From the NCBI RefSeq assembly GCF_030381805.1, contig NZ_JAUDRH010000016.1, positions 178,984-242,983 on the forward strand: DNA of 64,000 bases. Reading direction: 5' to 3'. Below, in pieces: positions 30,139-38,605 of this stretch (position 1 is the stretch's first letter; the number at the start of each line of letters is the position of its first letter). The notes under the pieces were generated by a model. It worked only from the letters and a program-made list of their open reading frames with translations. It made no database searches and was not told where the DNA came from. Both the position numbers and the translations under genes were made by a program. The stretch is from Chlorogloeopsis sp. ULAP01 (lineage in GTDB: Bacteria > Cyanobacteriota > Cyanobacteriia > Cyanobacteriales > Nostocaceae).

Positions 30139-30669
30139 TCACCTAAGCAGTTTGATTGCTTGTTGGCACCAAGCAAGCCAATGTGTTTCATAACTAATGC
30201 CATTGAGGAGAGTCAAGAACCGAAACTTGGCTGGTTCTGACAGTTCCTGAGGGTTCTGAAAATACTGCTGCTCTAAAGCTTTATATGTAGATAATCTTTC
30301 CAGGTGCGCTTGCTGGTGACGCTCTAACTCTGCCAAAATTACCTCCCTAGAGACAGCGTAACCACCAAATATTTTCACCAACAAATCGTCTTTGATGGGT
30401 GTGGGTTCACATGGTTTTGCAATCCACTCTTTTAGCTGCTGTTTTCCTAATTCTGTGACTTGATAAAGCTTTTTATCGGGACGTCCTGATTGTGACACTA
30501 ACTCGGAAGTCACCCAACTTTGAGCCTCAAGTTTGGATAATTCACGATAAATTTGCTGGTGAGTTGCTTGCCAAAAAAAGCCGACTGAACCGTCAAATTG
30601 CTTGGCTAAGTCATACCCACTACAAGAGCGATCAAGCAGAGAAGCCAAGATAGCGTGTGCTAGTGCCAT
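30139..30669 (-). CDS. PadR family transcriptional regulator
   Basis: A 176-residue protein with an N-terminal winged helix (MALAHAILASLLDRSCSGYD then FWQATHQQIYRELSKLEAQS) and a C-terminal helical dimerisation domain (Vir_C2-like). This is the PadR layout. PadR proteins repress nearby genes and respond to small molecules. The gene is divergent from 30848-31291 with operator-like palindromes in the shared gap, so that neighbour and the gene itself are the likely targets. Confidence 0.9.
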   Translation of the reverse strand: MALAHAILASLLDRSCSGYDLAKQFDGSVGFFWQATHQQIYRELSKLEAQSWVTSELVSQSGRPDKKLYQVTELGKQQLKEWIAKPCEPTPIKDDLLVKIFGGYAVSREVILAELERHQQAHLERLSTYKALEQQYFQNPQELSEPAKFRFLTLLNGISYETHWLAWCQQAIKLLR

Positions 30670-30680
30670 AAAAATCTTTT

Positions 30681-30740
30681 ATATACAATATGCAATTTTT
30701 TGAATATACTGAATTATATACAACTAGTTGCATATTCAAA
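30681..30740. promoter_or_regulatory. candidate PadR operator palindromes
   Basis: In the divergent gap, ATATGCAA at 30688-30695 is mirrored by TTGCATAT at 30728-30735. The second half lies in an imperfect palindrome centred on CAACTAGTTG (30721-30730), with arms TATACAACT / AGTTGCATA. This spacing and AT-rich ATGCAA/TTGCAT form are consistent with PadR-type operators. Inferred from position and symmetry. Confidence 0.5.
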
Positions 30741-30847
30741 GTTTTGAATACAGTATAAGGGCTTGTTGACGACAATAGCAAGGATTGTACGTCACGACAC
30801 ACCTTGTTGAGAAATAAATCATCTATTCAACTAAGGAGAATAATCTC

Positions 30848-31291
30848 ATGGTATTAATTTCAGTTACGCGCTTGCACTTGAGAGCGCCTCGTTATCTACC
30901 AGCCTTTTTGTGGCACAATCTCTTAACTATTTGGCAAATTCTCAATACACCTGGATTTTTGAGCGGCAAGCTGTGGAGAGACGAATACGGAGCATTTTGG
31001 ACGCTAACTGCTTGGAAAGATGAGTTGGCTATGCGCAATTACCGCAACTCTGGTTCGCACCGCCAAGCTATGCGACACTTGCCACATTGGTGTGATGAAG
31101 CCGCAGTTGTTCACTGGCAACAAGAAGATAGCAACTTACCTGATGTGAGTAAGGCTAGCCATCATATGGTATTGGAAGGTCATTTTACAAAGGTGCTTCA
31201 TCCATCAGTTGCTCATGTGAGTCGAGAAATTCCACATCCAATATCAGCAAAAGCGATCGCGCTGCATCCTCTGAAAACTGTGTCCGCTTGA
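30848..31291 (+). CDS. DUF3291/monooxygenase-like protein under PadR control
   Basis: A 147-residue protein, MVLISVTRLHLRAPRYLPAF, with LWRDEYGAFWTLTAWKDELA and NSGSHRQAMRHLPHWCDEAA. The pattern resembles the dimeric alpha/beta-barrel (antibiotic monooxygenase/DUF3291) group, small proteins that often bind haem or act on quinones. A good AAGGAG site lies ~10 bases before the ATG. It is divergent from the PadR gene. The exact family and the reaction are uncertain. Confidence 0.6.
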   Translation: MVLISVTRLHLRAPRYLPAFLWHNLLTIWQILNTPGFLSGKLWRDEYGAFWTLTAWKDELAMRNYRNSGSHRQAMRHLPHWCDEAAVVHWQQEDSNLPDVSKASHHMVLEGHFTKVLHPSVAHVSREIPHPISAKAIALHPLKTVSA

Positions 31292-31410
31292 AGACTTATC
31301 ATTAAGGCTGACGCGGGGACACGGAGACACAAAGACGCGGAGAAATTTTAATCGTAATTGATTAGCCGGACTTGATTATGACAAAAAAGGTGACTGATAA
31401 TAATTAATCA

Positions 31411-31431
31411 AGGCACAGCCAAGCTGTGCCT
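31411..31431. terminator. hairpin between convergent genes
   Basis: AGGCACAGC-CAA-GCTGTGCCT, a perfect 9-bp stem with a 3-base loop, between the stops of the genes at 30848-31291 (+) and 31478-32572 (-). Likely a bidirectional terminator. Confidence 0.6.
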
Positions 31432-31477
31432 CTAGCTTCCATCTTCATGACAGAATTTAAGTTAGTAGAAGTCCTAG

Positions 31478-32572
31478 TTATGGTAAAGCTGCTGCTGGAC
31501 TTAAATCCAAGAGATTGAGCAAACGCTCGATATCAAAATGTTCAGCCATTAAACTGCGAATGCAGTGGACTTTAATTGGTTCGTGAACACGCACTTGCCC
31601 AAAAGTCTTATCAACAATTTCCACAGTAGTTAGTGTATCCAAATCTACTGATAGAATAGGTATTTCTAACTCTTCAGCCCGATTGAGAATAAAAGAGGGT
31701 GGTGGTAGTTGTCCAGTTAAAATCAGACATTGAGTCGAAGTTTCTAAAGCTGCTTGCTGAATTTCCACGCGATCGCCTCCCGTCACTACTGCCATATTTC
31801 GGCGCTTACGGAAATATTTGACGGCGGCGTTGACATTCATTGCCCCAATGGCTAGACTTTCTACCATCAAATCCAGGCGATCGCTGCGGCAAAGAACTTC
31901 TGCATTGAGTTGATATACCAGTTCACGTACACTAACGCTGCGTAGCAAGTCATTTCTAGGTAAGATTCCCAACACAGGAATTCCTTGCTGTTCTAAAAAG
32001 GGGCGGATAGTTGTATCAAAGATTTGTGTTTGTTCAGTCGGAACATCATTGAGTACAAAACCGATTAAGCGTTTTCCCAAACGCTGCTTGGCTGATAATA
32101 CAGCCTCGATTGAAAGCAGCGATTGATAGCGCGTTACTAACAATACGGCTGCATCGATGACTTCTGCTACTTGTGGCAAAGACAAGTTATACAAACTGCC
32201 TTCTTCTAAGTTACCTGGCCCTTCCAGCAAAACCAGATTACCGACTGACATTTGTAGATATTTTTGTGCTAGAGCCTGGCGATAATCGGTTGTATCTTCT
32301 CCGCACAAGCGTTTTTGCATTGTAACTTCGTTTAACGCCAGCAGAGTGGGCGCAATACGGTTTTCTGGCAGATTGAGACTAGCTGCAATAAACTGGACAT
32401 CTTCCTCAACAGCACTTCCAGAAGATTCACTCAAGCACGTACCTAGTGGCTTGCCGTAAGTAATATCCAGTCCTTTTTGCTGTAGTAAATGAGACAAGCC
32501 TAGAACCGTCGCAGATTTACCACTATAAGCCTCCGTCGAGCCAATTAATAAATATTTAGGGGATTTTGGCAC
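31478..32572 (-). CDS. phosphotransacetylase-like protein (BioD-like plus DRTGG)
   Basis: A 364-residue protein. The N-terminal half is a BioD-like P-loop domain (YLLIGSTEAYSGKSATVLGL, an A/G-x4-GKS-type loop, with LLEGPGNLEEGS). The C-terminal half carries the DRTGG-type domain (VVTGGDRVEIQQAALE). Both are found at the N-terminus of bacterial phosphate acetyltransferases (Pta), but the catalytic PTA_PTB domain is absent. Cyanobacterial proteins of this form are annotated as phosphotransacetylase family; they probably have a regulatory or ligand-binding role. Confidence 0.8.
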   Translation of the reverse strand: MPKSPKYLLIGSTEAYSGKSATVLGLSHLLQQKGLDITYGKPLGTCLSESSGSAVEEDVQFIAASLNLPENRIAPTLLALNEVTMQKRLCGEDTTDYRQALAQKYLQMSVGNLVLLEGPGNLEEGSLYNLSLPQVAEVIDAAVLLVTRYQSLLSIEAVLSAKQRLGKRLIGFVLNDVPTEQTQIFDTTIRPFLEQQGIPVLGILPRNDLLRSVSVRELVYQLNAEVLCRSDRLDLMVESLAIGAMNVNAAVKYFRKRRNMAVVTGGDRVEIQQAALETSTQCLILTGQLPPPSFILNRAEELEIPILSVDLDTLTTVEIVDKTFGQVRVHEPIKVHCIRSLMAEHFDIERLLNLLDLSPAAALP

Positions 32573-32784
32573 ACATACACTCCTAATTTCAAAAGTTGGT
32601 ACAACCTTTGCTTAGTGTTTATTAATTTTAGGGCGAACGAAGGCGATTGGGTTGCAGCTAAAGACGCAAAAGGAAGTTATTACCTTATTTGCAAGAAGAA
32701 TTTTTGACTAAAAATCAACTAGCTTCTCAATTAGGGTGTGCCAAAGTCCAGTATTTTTGAGGTATTTTACCAATAGTTCCAAAA

Positions 32785-33159
32785 TTATTCGTCGATTTTC
32801 AGTAACTTACGGTAAAAAGTCTGAGAAAAATCAGTGACACGATAACGCTTGTAATTTTCCATTAACTCAATTAAATAATTTATAAACTCGAAACTTGCCA
32901 TCATCACCTCATAATTTAGCTCCGCATTGCCATCAAACTGAACGCGGCAACGAGTTAAGTCTGATGGCAGTGCAGCAACATTCCAAGTCGCAACAAAAGG
33001 GATATTTTCACTGCCTTCTATCTTGCGCTGCCCTTCCAAGACACTTTTTTGATAGAGACTAATCGCATAGGGCAAGAAATTCCTCTTACTGGCTTGAGTG
33101 TATGGCATATAGACATTGGCTTGCTGCTGAGTGACAGGCTGGAGTTGCTCGATAGACAT
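32785..33159 (-). CDS. EbsA-like pilus-associated protein
   Basis: A 124-residue cytoplasmic protein, MSIEQLQPVTQQQANVYMPY, with FVATWNVAALPSDLTRCRVQ and MMASFEFINYLIELMENYKR. It matches in length and layout the cyanobacterial family that includes EbsA, which is needed for type IV pilus assembly and biofilm suppression in Synechococcus. I recall the family by pattern and cannot verify it, so the symbol is left empty. It is monocistronic. Confidence 0.5.
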   Translation of the reverse strand: MSIEQLQPVTQQQANVYMPYTQASKRNFLPYAISLYQKSVLEGQRKIEGSENIPFVATWNVAALPSDLTRCRVQFDGNAELNYEVMMASFEFINYLIELMENYKRYRVTDFSQTFYRKLLKIDE

Positions 33160-33548
33160 AACTTAAATACTCTTCAACTGGGTTGATCTAAATCCCATTC
33201 GGCACATGGGGTGTAAAGATGTAGGGTAGCAAGAATTTACCTACACCCTTTGTAAAAATTAGGTATATAAGTGACCTTTGATAGTATTCCCAAAAAAGTG
33301 CCTTGATACACATCTGCCTATAGAAGAGGTTGGGAGGATGGGGGAGATAGGGAGATAGGGAGATGAGGGAGACAAGGGGACAGGGGGACAAGAAAGCACG
33401 TAGGAGCAACAAAGGAGTAATAAAAATTTCCCCCAGCCCCGTTCCCTTTTGATAATGACTAACCAGATTACAAATAACTAAATAATTGTTGACTCTTTTG
33501 TAACTCCGTTTAAAGATGTGTTAAGGAAAACTTTAGTGGTTTAACACT
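33160..33548. other. non-coding gap with GGGAGATA microrepeats
   Basis: 389 bp without a gene. A purine-rich tract near 33335-33395 repeats GGGAGATA and GGGACA units several times, as in other cyanobacterial intergenic spacers. The promoters of the divergent flanking genes should lie here, but I see no certain boxes. Confidence 0.35.
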
Positions 33549-34523
33549 ATGGCTCCACTGGTTGCAAACTACTACTTGACATATCGTTGTAATGCTCGCT
33601 GTCACTTTTGTAACATTTGGGCATTAGAACCAGGAACAGAAGCTGATTTTGAGACAATCAAGCATAACTTGCAAGATTTACGTCGCTTGGGAGTTAAATA
33701 TGTAGACTTTACAGGTGGCGAACCGCTGCTGCGGCATGATGTAGGACAAATTTATACTGAAGCCAAGCAGCAGGGTTTTTATACCAGCATGACGACAAAT
33801 ACAATTTTGTATCCGCAGAAAGCTAAAGAAATTCAGGGCTTGGTTGACTTTTTGAATTTCTCTCTGGATGGAGCGGATGCTGACACTCACGATCGCTCGC
33901 GGGGAGTGAAAATTTTTGACACTTTGGTCGAATCCGTAAAAATCGCCAAGTCTTTGGGAGAATATCCTGTACTCAACCATACCGTCACTGCCCAGAACTA
34001 CGATCGCATTGAGGAAGTAGCAGAACTGGGTAAAAATTTAGGTGTGCGCGTTTGGCTCAATCCTGCCTTCACTGCCCATGAAAACTACAACTCTGGTAAA
34101 AATCCCACCCCGGAAATGGTGGCGGCAATAGAAGCTACCGCGAAGAAATACAAGAATGTCGGGTACAATAGGGCTGCACTGGCTTTTATTGAAGCTGGCG
34201 GCAATGATACCCAAAATCCCCGTTGTAAAGCGGTAGATGCGGTCATTGCTATTTCTCCTAACGACGAACTGCTACTGCCTTGTTACCACTTTGCTCAAAC
34301 CGGAATTCCCATTCAGGGACGGCTCTACGAACTTTATCGAGAGTCGGAAGAGGTGGAAAATTACCGCCGCTCCCAAGGTAAACTCAAGGTGTGTGAAGGT
34401 TGTACAGTTTGGTGTTATCTGATACCCAGCTTCTTTATGGGTGTTGACAAATACTGGTGGTTGAATCAAGTTACCTATGCCAGCGAATTTCTGGCCCGAA
34501 AACGATTCTTACAACGAGCTTGA
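33549..34523 (+). CDS. radical SAM protein (SPASM-like C-terminus)
   Basis: A 324-residue enzyme. The radical SAM iron-sulfur motif CNARCHFC (CxxxCxxC) is at residues 14-21. DFTGGEPLLRHD is the GGE SAM-binding motif. C-terminal cysteines (LPCYHF, CEGCTVWC) could bind a second cluster. The family resembles HpnH/MoaA-type enzymes found in cyanobacteria next to a GT2 gene. It overlaps that GT2 gene by 47 bp in another frame, so they are cotranslated. The substrate is unknown. Confidence 0.85.
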   Translation: MAPLVANYYLTYRCNARCHFCNIWALEPGTEADFETIKHNLQDLRRLGVKYVDFTGGEPLLRHDVGQIYTEAKQQGFYTSMTTNTILYPQKAKEIQGLVDFLNFSLDGADADTHDRSRGVKIFDTLVESVKIAKSLGEYPVLNHTVTAQNYDRIEEVAELGKNLGVRVWLNPAFTAHENYNSGKNPTPEMVAAIEATAKKYKNVGYNRAALAFIEAGGNDTQNPRCKAVDAVIAISPNDELLLPCYHFAQTGIPIQGRLYELYRESEEVENYRRSQGKLKVCEGCTVWCYLIPSFFMGVDKYWWLNQVTYASEFLARKRFLQRA

Positions 34524-35892
34524 TCCGCTCGAATCCTTGCTTGCCGACCTATCGGTGCAAGAAGAAGATGTGCTGGAGGAAGAGACATCAACTCCTGTGT
34601 CTGTTCCATCCCGCTTTCAAGGTCGCAGACGCAAAGCTGCTTTGGCTCTGACGATAGTTTGGAGTGGCACGATCGCCCTGCATTTAGTTTCTTGGGGTTC
34701 TTTGTTTGTACTAGGACTAACCACAATCCTTGGACTGCACGCCCTGGTGCTGGTGTTTGCTAAACCCCGCCGTCCTCACGAGCAAATCCAGGGTGATTTT
34801 CCGTATGTCTCGGTTTTGGTAGCTGCCAAAAATGAAGAGACTGTGATTGATAAATTAGTTAGAAACCTTTGCAGCTTAGAATACCCAGAAGACAAGTACG
34901 AAGTCTGGATCGTTGACGATAAAAGCAGCGATCGAACACCGCAGCTGTTAGCAGAACTGGCGCAGGAATACCACAATTTAAGAGTGTTGCAGCGTCCAGT
35001 GGGAGCAGGTGGCGGTAAATCTGGGGCATTAAATCAAGTGCTGCCATTAACAAAAGGGGATATTTTGGCAGTATTTGACGCCGATGCTCAAGTGCCAAAA
35101 GATATGCTCCTGCAAGTCATACCCTTGTTCCAACGTGAAAATCTGGGGGCGGTGCAAGTGCGAAAAGCGATCGCCAACGCCGAAGAAAATTTTTGGACAA
35201 AGGGTCAGATGGCAGAAATGGCTGTTGATGCCTATATTCAGCAACAGCGAACAGCTGTAGGTGGCATTGGTGAGTTGCGGGGAAATGGTCAATTTGTCCG
35301 GCGCGAAGCCCTTACGGGTTGCGGTGGCTGGAATGAAGAAACCATCACCGATGATTTGGATTTGACACTCCGCTTACATTTAACCAACTGGGATATTGAT
35401 TGCGTATTCTACCCAGCAGTTGAAGAAGAAGGTGTGACGAGCGCGATCGCTCTTTGGCATCAGCGCAATCGTTGGGCTGAAGGAGGATATCAGCGATATT
35501 TAGATTACTGGGATCTGATTCTCAAAAACCGCATGGGCACCCGTAAAACCTGGGATATGCTGGCATTCATGTTGATCCAGTACATCTTGCCCACCGCAGC
35601 AGTGCCTGATTTGTTGATGGCAATCGCCAAGCATCGTCCGCCAATCCTGAGTCCGGTAACAGGTTTAACTGTAACAATGTCAGTGGCAGGTATGTTTGCT
35701 GGCTTGGCAAGGGTGAGGAAACAAAAAGGTTTCAAGATTTCTACTTATTTCTTGCTGCTACTCCAAACCTTGCGCGGTACCTTGTATATGCTCCACTGGT
35801 TAGTGGTGATGAGCAGTACCACTGCCCGAATGTCGGTTCGTCCCAAGCGTTTGAAATGGGTAAAAACTGTACATACGGGAAGTGAAAATTAG
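34477..35892 (+). CDS. membrane GT2 glycosyltransferase (cellulose synthase-like)
   Basis: A 471-residue protein. Two N-terminal membrane helices (about 55-95) are followed by a GT-A domain with VDDKSSDRTP, FDADAQVP (DxD), TDDLDLTLRL and HQRNRWAEGG (Q/RxxRW-type). Further C-terminal helices follow (about 365-450). This is the processive GT2 pattern of cellulose/hyaluronan synthases and related enzymes. The first ~47 bases overlap the end of the radical SAM gene, so the pair probably acts in one pathway that modifies a lipid or polysaccharide. The product is not known. Confidence 0.88.
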   Translation: MPANFWPENDSYNELDPLESLLADLSVQEEDVLEEETSTPVSVPSRFQGRRRKAALALTIVWSGTIALHLVSWGSLFVLGLTTILGLHALVLVFAKPRRPHEQIQGDFPYVSVLVAAKNEETVIDKLVRNLCSLEYPEDKYEVWIVDDKSSDRTPQLLAELAQEYHNLRVLQRPVGAGGGKSGALNQVLPLTKGDILAVFDADAQVPKDMLLQVIPLFQRENLGAVQVRKAIANAEENFWTKGQMAEMAVDAYIQQQRTAVGGIGELRGNGQFVRREALTGCGGWNEETITDDLDLTLRLHLTNWDIDCVFYPAVEEEGVTSAIALWHQRNRWAEGGYQRYLDYWDLILKNRMGTRKTWDMLAFMLIQYILPTAAVPDLLMAIAKHRPPILSPVTGLTVTMSVAGMFAGLARVRKQKGFKISTYFLLLLQTLRGTLYMLHWLVVMSSTTARMSVRPKRLKWVKTVHTGSEN

Positions 35893-35928
35893 TTAGTAGA
35901 TAATGGATAGTGTGGTAAACAACCAACT

Positions 35929-36073
35929 ACTGTACGGGCGGGTTTTAACAACAATCTCTCTATGACAATAAAATATCTATAATAAACCCGCCCCTACTAA
36001 CTACTGTACGGGCGGGTTTTAACAACAATCTCTCTAGAATAACGAAATATCTAAATTAACCCGTCTCTACCAA
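35929..36073. repeat. tandem pair of 74-bp palindrome-ended repeats
   Basis: Two near-identical units start at 35929 and 36003 (period 74). Each starts ACTGTACGGGCGGGTTTT, has AACAACAATCTCTCTA next, and ends with AACCCGCCC or a decayed form. The GGGCGGGTTT/AAACCCGCCC ends can pair. They sit between the convergent GT2 and dnaX genes and share termini with the 19.7-kb and 27.9-kb elements. Confidence 0.75.
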
Positions 36074-36076
36074 TGA

Positions 36077-38245
36077 CTAAAATTCCTCATCTATTTCTGC
36101 CTCATCTTCCCATTGAGCAGCGTTGGTAGAGTTGGCTACTTCTGCTACATCCTCGGTAAAACTAATAATTTGCCCATCAAAAAATTGTGCTAGACGTTGA
36201 GCTGCGATCGCCACTTCGTCAGTTTCCCAATCTACAATTGGTGCAGTTTGTTGTTGTGGTGGAGACGAAGATTTTACTACATTTGAATTCTTAACTAATT
36301 CTGTTTTTTGAGGCGGTGTTTGTACTGGTTTGGCAATATCAACTGGCGGATTTGGATTATACTTTTGTTGGTTAAAAGTAGGCTGTGGTTGGGGTGAAGA
36401 AGCACTCTTGAGGGGCGTAGAGTTTGATGCAGTTGCCAATGCCAAGTTTACTTGAATCTGACGTTGGAAAGTTTCCTGAAATGCTGTTGCAATCTTTGAT
36501 TGTTCTGATTGCACCTTTTTATACCAAGCTTGTTTGATAGCAATACAAGCCATAGCACCGTCAAACTCGATTAGATGGCACATTTGACGCAATAGCTCCC
36601 GTCGGGAAACAGGCTGGAAGTTGGCAAGTACCTGTTGCCAAATTTGAGTCAAGTCAAAATTTGCAGTTGTAGAAACTTGTTCGTGATTTGTAGAGGAGGC
36701 AGTATTGTCAGGTGGAGAGAACTCACCAGAAGCGGAATCATCAGACAGTGCTCTTTGAGAAGAGCCATTACTTTGCAAAGAGCTTTGCTGTGCAGTAGTC
36801 TTTGCAGGTGAGTGTGTTTCCTCTGGGGGTTCTCGTTCGGTGGGGTAAGCTTTTGCAGAAGGCAGATTACTCGCAGACGTTCCCACAGAAGCCATCTGTG
36901 ATTGCGATAAACTGCCGTTGGCTTTTTGGATACTGGGATTTTCTGCTATGCGCCCATTTTCAGAGCTAGGCTTTGTATCCGCAGTAGATGATTTAATTTG
37001 TCTGTCATTTACAACTTCGGATGTTTTTTCATGGTGAGAAGTATGCTCTTTATTACCTGGAGATGGGACGAAAGAGGTAGGCGCAGTAGAGATGCGAGGG
37101 CTTGGTGTTGCCGCAGGTGTTGGTCGGCTTGCAGTAAATGCTTGGGTGTTATGATGTGCTGAAGGCAACAATCCCAAAAGTGTTACTTCTAACCACAAAC
37201 GTGGTTGAGTAGTGTTCTTTAATTGCACTTCAGCCGATCGCAGGTGCTGTTGTCCCAGCAAAATTGTACTTCTATCTAACTGTTGAGATAAATCAATCAA
37301 CGCTTTCCAAGTCTGGGGAGTACAAGCCACTAAATCATGGCGACTAGGCGCGGTGTTGGCAATGAGTAAATCTCGGTAAAAAGAAGCTAAATTCTGAAGA
37401 ATAATGAGGGGTTCTCGACCACGATCTAGAATTTTACGAGTACAATCAAGCACTGCTTCGGGGTTATCAAAAGCGATCGCACTCAATAGTATGAGTAAGT
37501 CACTTTCGCTTACCGAACCCACTAAATCCCAAACTCGCTCAGGTGTCACTTCCCCCGACAATAAACTTAACTGATCAAGTAAGCTTTCCGCATCCCGCAA
37601 TCCTCCCTGAGCAATTTGAGCTATTAAGGTAACTGCTTCAGGAGTAATATTAATATTTTCTTGGGCAGCGATGTTACTTAAATGCTTGACCATCGCTTCT
37701 AAAGGAATCCTGCGGAAATCAAATCGCTGACAGCGTGAAATAATCGTTGGTAGAACTCGCTGCGGATCGGTTGTCGCTAGGACAAAGACAACGTGCTTAG
37801 GTGGTTCTTCGAGTGTTTTTAGTAGCGCATTAAATGCTGCGGTACTGAGCATATGGCACTCATCGACCACATAAACCTTGTAGCGACACTGAACAGGGGC
37901 AAATTGTGCTCTTTCAATAATCTCGCGGATATTATCTACACCAGTGTTGCTGGCAGCATCAATTTCAATTACGTCTAAAGAATAACCCTTAGTAATTCCT
38001 TGACAAACATTACATACGCCACAAGGATCGGGCGTGGGTTTGTCACTTTTAATACAATTAAGTGATTTAGCTAAAATACGGGCGCTAGAGGTTTTTCCTG
38101 TACCTCTTGGCCCGGTAAACAAATATGCAGGTGCTATTTTCGCTGCACGAATAGCATTAGTGAGAGTAGTAGCGATCGCTTCTTGTCCCACCAATTCAGC
38201 AAAACTTTTGGGGCGATACTTGTGGTGCAGCGGTTCGTAAGACAT
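36077..38245 (-). CDS. dnaX: DNA polymerase III subunits gamma/tau
   Basis: About 722 residues from ATG 38245 (MSYEPLHHKYRPKSFAELVG); an in-frame TTG at 38254 is less likely. It has the AAA+ clamp-loader motifs GPRGTGKTSSAR (Walker A), four zinc-binding cysteines (CGVCNVC plus an upstream Cys), and VYVVDECHMLS (Walker B). A long Ser/Gln/Pro-rich linker leads to a C-terminal tau-like part. It loads the beta clamp and couples the replisome. The Walker A region is uninterrupted, so the split or full DnaX intein known in some cyanobacteria is absent. Confidence 0.96.
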   Translation of the reverse strand: MSYEPLHHKYRPKSFAELVGQEAIATTLTNAIRAAKIAPAYLFTGPRGTGKTSSARILAKSLNCIKSDKPTPDPCGVCNVCQGITKGYSLDVIEIDAASNTGVDNIREIIERAQFAPVQCRYKVYVVDECHMLSTAAFNALLKTLEEPPKHVVFVLATTDPQRVLPTIISRCQRFDFRRIPLEAMVKHLSNIAAQENINITPEAVTLIAQIAQGGLRDAESLLDQLSLLSGEVTPERVWDLVGSVSESDLLILLSAIAFDNPEAVLDCTRKILDRGREPLIILQNLASFYRDLLIANTAPSRHDLVACTPQTWKALIDLSQQLDRSTILLGQQHLRSAEVQLKNTTQPRLWLEVTLLGLLPSAHHNTQAFTASRPTPAATPSPRISTAPTSFVPSPGNKEHTSHHEKTSEVVNDRQIKSSTADTKPSSENGRIAENPSIQKANGSLSQSQMASVGTSASNLPSAKAYPTEREPPEETHSPAKTTAQQSSLQSNGSSQRALSDDSASGEFSPPDNTASSTNHEQVSTTANFDLTQIWQQVLANFQPVSRRELLRQMCHLIEFDGAMACIAIKQAWYKKVQSEQSKIATAFQETFQRQIQVNLALATASNSTPLKSASSPQPQPTFNQQKYNPNPPVDIAKPVQTPPQKTELVKNSNVVKSSSPPQQQTAPIVDWETDEVAIAAQRLAQFFDGQIISFTEDVAEVANSTNAAQWEDEAEIDEEF

Positions 38246-38605
38246 GAATTTCAATACCTTTTCAGGTTTTTAGCAACTAGCCAAGTTCGGGGCTAAACCA
38301 TTGTGACATTAGGTTGCGATTATGAGGCAAGGTTATAGATCCCCGACTTTTTAAAAAAGTCGGGGATCTGAACACCTGCGACCTGTCAAAATCAATGTGG
38401 TGGAGTACTAGAGTGTTTAGGTTGTAGTAGTACACCTGTACGACTATTTTACCACTCACCTATCTGTACTGGTCAACTGCTATTAATAACCTATATGGGA
38501 CTAAGGCATGAGTTGGATTTTAATAGTTTTTATTGAATTGAAAGAGTACAAGAGGGCAGGCGATCGCTACAATCTTAGGATAACTAACACTTGAGGGTGC
38601 GGCAG
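38246..38605. other. divergent gap with a perfect 15-bp palindrome
   Basis: The 360-bp gap between dnaX (minus) and the gene at 38606 (plus) holds an inverted repeat at 38338-38368, GATCCCCGACTTTTT paired with AAAAAGTCGGGGATC around a single A. It is more like a dispersed palindromic element than a terminator, because neither gene ends here. Promoters for both neighbours should also be present. Confidence 0.55.

Noticed and set aside
32640..32760. + strand open tail KLLPYLQEEFLTKNQLASQL resembling an HTH start
   Set aside because: No start codon, only ~30 codons, and no continuation after the TGA. At most a tiny remnant.
36077..38245. DnaX intein, known in some cyanobacteria
   Set aside because: The Walker A region GPRGTGKTSSAR and the rest of the ATPase domain are uninterrupted.
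38338..38368. Perfect palindrome as rho-independent terminator of dnaX or the next gene
   Set aside because: Both flanking genes start, not end, around it. More likely a dispersed palindromic element or regulatory hairpin.
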